NCBI GenBank assembly: GCA_031553435.1
Contig: JAVBLQ010000058.1
Location: 1-40,821 of the forward strand
Direction: 5' to 3'
DNA length: 40,821 bases
Source of the DNA: JAVBLQ01 sp031553435
GTDB taxonomy: Bacteria > Bacteroidota > Bacteroidia > Bacteroidales > Azobacteroidaceae
Position numbers and translations under genes: made by a program
Notes under the pieces: generated by a model
Database searches by the model: none
Seen by the model: only the letters and a program-made list of their open reading frames with translations
Told to the model about the DNA's origin: nothing
Shown here: positions 35,220 to 40,821 of the stretch, in pieces
Numbering within the stretch: the stretch's first letter is position 1
Layout: each line of letters starts with the position of its first letter

Positions 35220-36080
35220 ATGATTATGAAACGATTATTATTCATATTTTCGCTGACAATTTTTTCAATCGTTGTTTATGCTCAGGAAAGCGAACGATTA
35301 GTCATATTATATACAAACGACACACACAGTATAATAGATCCGATGCCCTCGAACGATTCAAAATATCCCAATCTGGGAGGAATGGAAAGGCGGGCTGCTT
35401 ATGTTGAAGAAGTCAGACAGGAAAATCCTTATGTGTTATTGCTCCAGGCAGGCGATATTGTACAAGGAACACCTTATTATAATATTTTTCAGGGTAAAGC
35501 AGAAATTGAATTGATGAACAGCATGAAATATGATGCATCCTGCATCGGAAATCATGAGTTTGATTTAGGGCTTGAAGGACTTTCCCAATTAGTACAATGG
35601 GCAAAATTTCCTCTTCTATCAGCCAATTATAACTTTAATCAACCCTTATTGCATGATGAAATCAAAGATTATATCATCCTTAAACGAGGAAATATCAAAA
35701 TCGGAATTTTCGGACTCGGAATAGACCCCAAAGGTTTAATCGCCAAAAAAAATTACGAAGGCATGCAATTTCTATCACCATTGGAAACCGGAAATAAAAC
35801 TGCCGATTATCTGAAACAAGAGAAAAAATGTGATCTGGTCATCTGCCTTTCGCATTTAGGTTATTACAATAAAAAAGATTCTACAGAGTTAGGAGATATA
35901 CGATTAGCTTCGGGAAGCAAAAATATCGACATTATCATCGGAGGACATACTCACACATATTTATTTACCCCAGACAGAGTAAAAAACCAGAACGGAAAAG
36001 AAGTTGTTATTACACAAATGGGGAAAAATGGTATATTTGTCGGTCGTTTAGATGTTGAAATGAAAAAAATTAAGAAATAA
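35220..36080 (+). CDS. 5'-nucleotidase metallophosphatase-domain protein
   Basis: 286 residues; signal peptide ending VVYAQ. All metal ligands of the UshA-type domain are present: Asp34 and His36 (TNDTHS), Asp79 (AGDIVQG), Asn111-His112 (GNHEFD), His212 (SHLGYY), His243 and His245 (GGHTHT). It lacks the C-terminal domain, which the upstream gene supplies. Probably hydrolyses nucleotides or similar phosphoesters in the periplasm. The gap to the upstream gene is 4 bases and to the next gene 2 bases. Confidence 0.9.
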   Translation: MIMKRLLFIFSLTIFSIVVYAQESERLVILYTNDTHSIIDPMPSNDSKYPNLGGMERRAAYVEEVRQENPYVLLLQAGDIVQGTPYYNIFQGKAEIELMNSMKYDASCIGNHEFDLGLEGLSQLVQWAKFPLLSANYNFNQPLLHDEIKDYIILKRGNIKIGIFGLGIDPKGLIAKKNYEGMQFLSPLETGNKTADYLKQEKKCDLVICLSHLGYYNKKDSTELGDIRLASGSKNIDIIIGGHTHTYLFTPDRVKNQNGKEVVITQMGKNGIFVGRLDVEMKKIKK

Positions 36081-36082
36081 TA

Positions 36083-39064
36083 ATGCGAAAATATTTAATC
36101 CCGATACTTTTTGTAATAATTCAAGTATCTGCGTTTGCTCAAACACCCCCTACTCTCTATGAAAAGATTGATAAAAACAAGATGAATCAGTGGGTTAATT
36201 CTATCTTTAATGAATTGACGGATGATGAAAAAATAGGTCAACTATTTATGATTGTGGCTGATCCGCGAACAACTGATGCAAATACTCAAAAAATACTCAA
36301 AAATATTTCAGATCAGAAAATTGGCGGTATTCTGTTTTCCAAAGGAGAATTGATAGATCAGGCGGAAAGTACCAATAAATATCAAAAAGTTTCTAAAATA
36401 CCTTTACTCATATCCTTAGATGGAGAATGGGGATTATCCATGCGCCTCACCAACACAACGCAATTTCCCCGGAATATGGCGTTGGGAGCCATCGCCGATG
36501 ATCAACTTCTTATCGAATATGGTAAAGAAGTAGGCCGGCAATGTAAAGAAATGGGTATTCATATCAATTTCGCCCCTGTATTGGATGTAAACAGCAATCC
36601 TAATAATCCCGTTATCGGTAACCGCTCTTTTGGTGAAAATCCCGAAGCTGTCTCTTCAAAAGGAATTGCTTACGCCAAAGGCTTGGAAAGCATGGGAATA
36701 ATTGCAGTAGCAAAGCATTTTCCTGGTCACGGGGATACTTCCGAAGATTCTCATAAAACAACTCCTGTTGTCACCAATAAACTTTCACATTTGAAGGAAG
36801 TCGAATTATATCCTTTCAAAAAATATATAGAAGCCGGTTTTTCCGGAGTGATGACAGGTCATTTATCTGTTCCGGCTTTGGACAATAAAACCGGAAATCC
36901 GACTTCCCTTTCTCCCATAATTGTTACGAATTTATTGAAAAACAATATGGGATTTTCAGGACTGACTTTCACCGATGCCTTGGTTATGAAAGGAGCTACT
37001 TCCGACCGAAATGTTTGTGTAGATGCCTTATTGGCTGGAAATGATATTTTATTAAGCTCAGGTGCTCCGGTCACTGATTTCAAAGCAGTAAAAAAAGCTG
37101 TTGCAGATGGCATTATCAAAAGAGAATTAATAGAAGAAAAATGCCGGAAAATACTGGAATACAAATATATCGTCGGTTTAAATAATTATAAACCTATTGT
37201 TATTAAAGGATTAGAAGACAGGCTTAATACGATTGATGCGGAATATATTTGCCGGAAATTAAATGAGAATTCAATCACTCTCTTAAAAAATGACAGTGAT
37301 ATTTTACCCGTAAAAAAATTGGGCACAACAACCATTGCCGTACTTTCAATAGGTGACACGCAAAAAACCGAATTCCAACGAATGTTGGAAAATTATTGTG
37401 AAACAGATAATTATTTTATAACCTCCAACACTACAGAAAAAACAGCAACAAATATATTCAGAAAATTAGCAAGTTATGACTTGATTATATGCGGAGTTCA
37501 CAGAGCAAAAAGTTCAGACATGAAATCCTTACAACAATTGGCAGATAAAAACAATGTGGTATTAGCTTATTTTGCAACTCCTTATAATCTGGACAATTTT
37601 TCAAAAACTTCTGCCAATGCAAAAGCCGTAATAATGGCTTACGAAAACACTCCTTTCGCACAAGAATATGCAGCCCAGATAATTATGGGAGGAATCCCTT
37701 CCAAAGGAAAACTACCCGTAACTTTACCGGATTTCCCTTATGGAACAGGTTTCGAAACCTGTAAAATAAGGCTTTCTTACGAATTGCCTGTTAAAGTTGG
37801 CATGTCTATGTCGAAATTATCGAATATTGATAAAATCGTTGCAGAAGGAATAGATGAAAAAGCCTTTCCCGGATGTGAAGTATTGGTTGCAAAAGATGGC
37901 GTTGTTGTATATAACAAAGCCTTCGGATATTTCGACTATGCCAATACGCATCCTGTTGAAGTTACAGACCTTTATGATTTGGCTTCCGTTACAAAAGCCA
38001 CGGCTACAGTTCCTGCCATCATGGAACTGTATGACGAAAAAAAAATCGGGCTTAATGATAAAATCAGCAAATATGTTCCCATACTAAAAAACACTGACAA
38101 AGAAGATATTACAATAAAAGAAGCATTATTTCACGAATCGGGTCTCACATCTTTTATTCCGTTCTATCAATTAGCAGTAGACAAAGACAGTTATTCCGGT
38201 TCTATGTTTTCTTCCAGAAAAGATCAGACTTACCGTATCTTATACGATGATAATACTTATGGCCGGACAGACTTTAGTTTTCGATCTGAACTGGTTTCCG
38301 ATACTTTGAAAAAAGGATTTACATCCCAGGTTGCTCAAGGTTTTTATGTAAGCGATAATTTCAAAAATTTGATTTTACGGGAAATCGCAGATTCCAAACT
38401 AAAAAAAAAACGCCAATACTTATATAGCGACCTGAATTTCATGTTATTGAAAGAAGTTGTGGAAAATGTTTCCAAACTCCCTTTCGATGAATTTTTACAA
38501 AAAAGATTTTATAACAATTTAGGAGCCAATTACACCATGTTTCATCCTTTGGGAAAAACCGACATGGCATTTATCGCTCCAACCGAAAACGACCAGATGA
38601 TACGTAGACAAATACTAATTGGCTACCCACATGACGAAGCTGCTGCTTTCATGGGAGGTGTTTCCGGAAATGCCGGACTTTTTTCCAATGCAAATGACCT
38701 GGCCAAGCTATTGCAAATGTTTCTTTATCAAGGACAATATGGAGGTGAAAAATACTTGAGCGCTGAAACTTGCCGGTTATTTACCAAGACTAAAAGTTCG
38801 AATAGCCGCCGTGGGCTAGGATTTGACAAACCCGATCCAAAAGATACATCTTCAGGAAGTTCAGGACGTTTAGTACCTGCATCGGTTTATGGTCATACCG
38901 GTTTTACAGGAACCTGCTTTTGGGTTGATCCGGACAACAACTTGATTTACATATTCTTATCGAACAGAGTTTATCCTTCTCGCACCTACAAAAAATTGAT
39001 GACTTTGAATATTCGTACAAGAATTCAGGATGTGATTTATGAGTCAATGGATAATGTAAAATAA
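36083..39064 (+). CDS. Fusion of GH3 beta-N-acetylhexosaminidase and beta-lactamase-type serine hydrolase
   Basis: 993 residues; signal peptide ending AFAQ. Residues about 45-365 are a family 3 glycoside hydrolase of NagZ type: KHFPGHGDTSEDSH (211-224) holds the His/Asp acid-base pair and FTDAL (Asp298) the nucleophile. About 390-555 is the second GH3 domain. About 580-990 is a class C beta-lactamase-like domain with SVTK (Ser635, Lys638), YSD (781-783) and GHTGFTG near 950 in place of KTG. The pairing suggests cutting both the sugar backbone and peptide or ester bonds of cell-wall fragments in the periplasm. Such fusions are known in Bacteroidota; the substrate is not proven. Confidence 0.9.
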   Translation: MRKYLIPILFVIIQVSAFAQTPPTLYEKIDKNKMNQWVNSIFNELTDDEKIGQLFMIVADPRTTDANTQKILKNISDQKIGGILFSKGELIDQAESTNKYQKVSKIPLLISLDGEWGLSMRLTNTTQFPRNMALGAIADDQLLIEYGKEVGRQCKEMGIHINFAPVLDVNSNPNNPVIGNRSFGENPEAVSSKGIAYAKGLESMGIIAVAKHFPGHGDTSEDSHKTTPVVTNKLSHLKEVELYPFKKYIEAGFSGVMTGHLSVPALDNKTGNPTSLSPIIVTNLLKNNMGFSGLTFTDALVMKGATSDRNVCVDALLAGNDILLSSGAPVTDFKAVKKAVADGIIKRELIEEKCRKILEYKYIVGLNNYKPIVIKGLEDRLNTIDAEYICRKLNENSITLLKNDSDILPVKKLGTTTIAVLSIGDTQKTEFQRMLENYCETDNYFITSNTTEKTATNIFRKLASYDLIICGVHRAKSSDMKSLQQLADKNNVVLAYFATPYNLDNFSKTSANAKAVIMAYENTPFAQEYAAQIIMGGIPSKGKLPVTLPDFPYGTGFETCKIRLSYELPVKVGMSMSKLSNIDKIVAEGIDEKAFPGCEVLVAKDGVVVYNKAFGYFDYANTHPVEVTDLYDLASVTKATATVPAIMELYDEKKIGLNDKISKYVPILKNTDKEDITIKEALFHESGLTSFIPFYQLAVDKDSYSGSMFSSRKDQTYRILYDDNTYGRTDFSFRSELVSDTLKKGFTSQVAQGFYVSDNFKNLILREIADSKLKKKRQYLYSDLNFMLLKEVVENVSKLPFDEFLQKRFYNNLGANYTMFHPLGKTDMAFIAPTENDQMIRRQILIGYPHDEAAAFMGGVSGNAGLFSNANDLAKLLQMFLYQGQYGGEKYLSAETCRLFTKTKSSNSRRGLGFDKPDPKDTSSGSSGRLVPASVYGHTGFTGTCFWVDPDNNLIYIFLSNRVYPSRTYKKLMTLNIRTRIQDVIYESMDNVK

Positions 39065-39143
39065 TTTGTTGAAAATTTAAGGTTTTAAGACATTATAAGT
39101 CAAAAAAAATCTAAAAAAGACAATAAACATTCAAATTTGAAAT

Positions 39144-39151
39144 TATTTTTG
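39144..39151 (+). promoter_or_regulatory. Candidate -7 box for plsC
   Basis: TATTTTTG followed by GTAACCAA, the same context as the box at 3616. No clear -33. Leader about 15-20 bases. Confidence 0.45.
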
Positions 39152-39171
39152 TAACCAAATAACAATATTAT

Positions 39172-39942
39172 ATGGTGAAGAAATTTTTTTCTTTTATTTA
39201 TCAATTATTCATTTGGCTTCCGATTTTTCTGGTAATAACAATTCTTACAGCAGTCACAACGACTGTAGGATGCCTTTGCGGAGGAGAAAAAATATTTTCC
39301 TACTATCCGGGAATGATCTGGTCAAAACTCACATGTATTATTTCTTTATGCCGGATTAAAATTTCAGGAAGAGAAAAATTAAATAAAAATCAATCCTATA
39401 TTTTCGTAGCCAACCATCAGGGAGCCTATGATATATTCCTGGTATATGGATACTTAAATCAACCTATCAAATGGGTAATGAAGAAAAGTTTACGAAAAAT
39501 ACCTTTAGTTGGGAAAGCATGCGAAGCTGCCGGATTTATTTTTGTCGATAATTCATCACCCAAAGCCGCATTAAATACAATCGAAGAAGCGAAGAAAAAA
39601 CTGATTGGAGGAACCAGCGTTGTTATTTTCCCGGAAGGTTCCCGTACTCCCACAGGAAAAATGGCTTCGTTTAAGAAAGGAGCCTATCAGATGGCTTTGG
39701 ACCTCAAACTTCCGATTGTTCCCATTACCATCAATGGCTCATTTGAGGTAATGCCCATTCACTCATACTTATTAAATCCGCATAAAATGGAATTGATCAT
39801 TCACGATCCGATCGACACTTCAAGCTATTCTGTTGAAAACATAAGAGAACTAACTGCCAATATCCGCATTTTAATGGAACAATCAAAAAGTTGTATTGAA
39901 AAGGATCTTTGGGAAAAATATAAATTTATAAAGATTCTCTGA
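39172..39942 (+). CDS. plsC: 1-acyl-sn-glycerol-3-phosphate acyltransferase family protein
   Basis: 256 residues; an N-terminal membrane helix (about 11-34), then the acyltransferase motifs NHQGAYD (81-87, the NHx4D catalytic pair), and FPEGSRT (153-159, glycerol-phosphate binding), then IVPITINGSFEVMP. It converts lysophosphatidate to phosphatidate in phospholipid synthesis. Its last 17 bases overlap the end of the convergent MarR gene, so there is no room for a terminator between them. Confidence 0.88.
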   Translation: MVKKFFSFIYQLFIWLPIFLVITILTAVTTTVGCLCGGEKIFSYYPGMIWSKLTCIISLCRIKISGREKLNKNQSYIFVANHQGAYDIFLVYGYLNQPIKWVMKKSLRKIPLVGKACEAAGFIFVDNSSPKAALNTIEEAKKKLIGGTSVVIFPEGSRTPTGKMASFKKGAYQMALDLKLPIVPITINGSFEVMPIHSYLLNPHKMELIIHDPIDTSSYSVENIRELTANIRILMEQSKSCIEKDLWEKYKFIKIL

Positions 39943-40375
39943 TATTTTCAAAAATAATCTTCAGCACTTTTTTTGCAGCAGCCAATTCTTCCGGATCAAC
40001 ACCCTGAAAAGCCTCCTGCATTGTGTCCAGTACCGGTTTACTTGCAAGAGGTCTGGCTGCCTCTCCGGTAGAAGTCAATTTTATAAGGTTGGTTCTCCTG
40101 TCTGCTTTATCAGCTATTCGCGTTACAAGATTCAACTTTTCCATATTGTCTATCAGGCGAGTCATGCTGGGCTTATCTTTGAAAGTAGCATTACACAATT
40201 CCTGTTGGGTAACACAATCCTTGTTCCACAAACAAGCCATGACGGTAAATTGCTCAGGAGTAAACTCCAGTCCGGCCTTTTTAAAATTCCGATACAGTTT
40301 CCGGTTGATTGCAGTAGATACTTTCCCGTTTAATATTGCAAATATAAGTTCAGTATCAAATTGATAATTTTCCAT
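39926..40375 (-). CDS. MarR-family transcriptional regulator
   Basis: 149 residues from ATG 40375 (MENYQFDTEL); a frame from 40438 would start upstream of the predicted promoter and is rejected. Winged helix: TPEQFTVMACLWNKDCVTQQEL, recognition helix DKPSMTRLIDNMEKLNLV and wing DRRTNLIKLT (92-101). Helices at both ends form the dimer interface. Target genes are not evident; plsC and the tRNA are the neighbours. Confidence 0.9.
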   Translation of the reverse strand: MENYQFDTELIFAILNGKVSTAINRKLYRNFKKAGLEFTPEQFTVMACLWNKDCVTQQELCNATFKDKPSMTRLIDNMEKLNLVTRIADKADRRTNLIKLTSTGEAARPLASKPVLDTMQEAFQGVDPEELAAAKKVLKIIFENIRESL

Positions 40376-40386
40376 GACACACTTTA

Positions 40387-40400
40387 ATTGTTTAGACAAT
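40387..40400 (-). promoter_or_regulatory. Candidate MarR operator
   Basis: ATTGTTTAGACAAT is a perfect 5-bp-arm inverted repeat around TTAG. It covers the predicted start point of the MarR gene, a usual place for an autorepressor site. Confidence 0.4.
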
Positions 40401-40407
40401 AGTTTCA

Positions 40408-40439
40408 CAAATGTAGTATATAATTCAACAAATACCAAA
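40408..40439 (-). promoter_or_regulatory. Promoter of the MarR gene
   Basis: TTTG (40436-40439), 20 bases, TACATTTG (40408-40415) on the minus strand: full consensus. Confidence 0.65.
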
Positions 40440-40456
40440 AATCAACCACAAAATAC

Positions 40457-40487
40457 TTGGAATACTAAAATAATAATTTTACCTTTG
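40457..40487 (+). promoter_or_regulatory. Promoter of tRNA-Lys
   Basis: TTGG (40457-40460), 19 bases, TACCTTTG (40480-40487), starting transcription shortly before the tRNA. It is divergent from the MarR promoter. Confidence 0.65.
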
Positions 40488-40514
40488 CACACGCTTTTTA
40501 AAAGCAATCAGGCT

Positions 40515-40587
40515 GATTCACTAGCTCAGCAGGTAGAGCACATCCCTTTTAAGGATGGGGTCCTGGGTTCGAGCCCCAGGTGGATCA
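40515..40587 (+). tRNA. tRNA-Lys (anticodon TTT)
   Basis: 73 bases that fold as a full cloverleaf: acceptor GATTCAC/GTGGATC (one G-U pair), D-arm GCTC/GAGC, anticodon stem CATCC/GGATG around CTTTTAA, and T-arm CTGGG/CCCAG with TTCGAGC. The CCA end is not encoded. A T-rich tract follows within 10 bases. Confidence 0.95.
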
Positions 40588-40821
40588 CTAAGAATTTTTG
40601 TTTTTCATAAAAGGCATTACCGCATCCATTCCTCCTTCCGACAAGTTGATTTCAATCACATCACCTGATATAGGTAATCGGAAATAACATTTTTTGTTTT
40701 TGACATCCAGTTTGAATAGATATTGACCATTGATGATATATTTACGCCCTGCCCGAATCATTTTTTCATTACAGACCTGTTTTTCCACGCTTCCCAAGTG
40801 ATCAAAAATAAGTTCGGTTGT
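40588..40821 (-). CDS. C-terminal part of an unrecognised protein, cut by the window edge
   Basis: The frame is open to the end of the window, so only the last 77 residues are visible. They include GRKYIINGQYLFKLD, CYFRLPISGDVIEIN and a tail ending MKNKNS. I recognise no family. The stop codon abuts the last base of the tRNA, and the two genes converge with no gap, so each may be read through by the other's transcript. Confidence 0.6.
   Translation of the reverse strand, partial: TTELIFDHLGSVEKQVCNEKMIRAGRKYIINGQYLFKLDVKNKKCYFRLPISGDVIEINLSEGGMDAVMPFMKNKNS

Noticed and set aside
40374..40610. Plus-strand open frame across the tRNA
   Set aside because: It contains the whole tRNA and two promoters; a chance frame.

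Overview
The window looks like a Bacteroidota chromosome, most likely order Bacteroidales. It is AT-rich. It carries a fused SecDF, a fused NuoCD in a Complex I operon without nuoE/F/G, a duplicated ExbD in a tonB operon, type IX secretion (T9SS)-like cell-surface proteins, and at least a dozen promoters fitting the phylum's -33 TTTG / -7 TAnnTTTG pattern. Genus cannot be settled from this sequence.

Layout. 1-366: the 3' end of an unrecognised gene, frameshifted, then two hairpins. 384-3479 (-): secDF. 3721-8087: surface and envelope genes: a GIN-domain lipoprotein (+), a T9SS-type protein with a shorter relative behind it (-), and a DUF5683-like membrane protein (+). 8121-15320 (+): a 1000-residue TPR protein, an outer-membrane beta-barrel and topA. 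15361-15430: a GC-rich REP-like palindrome. 15481-21313 (-): exbB-exbD-exbD-tonB-small membrane protein-PstS-like lipoprotein-TPR protein, an energy-transducing operon for TonB-dependent uptake. 21603-31499 (-): nuoA-B-CD-H-I-J-K-L-M-N. 31640-34168 (-): nitroreductase, polyprenyl-phosphate glycosyltransferase, DUF4199-like membrane protein and rplS. 34463-39064 (+): a 5'-nucleotidase split into two genes, then a GH3/beta-lactamase-like fusion. 39172-40821: plsC (+), a convergent MarR regulator (-), tRNA-Lys (+) and a partial gene running off the right edge (-).

The genes are mostly housekeeping: membrane protein export, DNA topology, respiration, outer-membrane energisation and envelope turnover. 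The most unusual signal is non-coding. At least six intergenic places hold short tandem arrays with a strict 7-bp period, but the unit differs from place to place. Four of the gene ends in the window run directly into such an array at the stop codon, two arrays fill gaps inside the nuo operon, three loci form inverted pairs that can fold into hairpins, and one forms most of a predicted 5' leader. This resembles the heptanucleotide STRR repeats of cyanobacteria in form, and I know of no description for this phylum.
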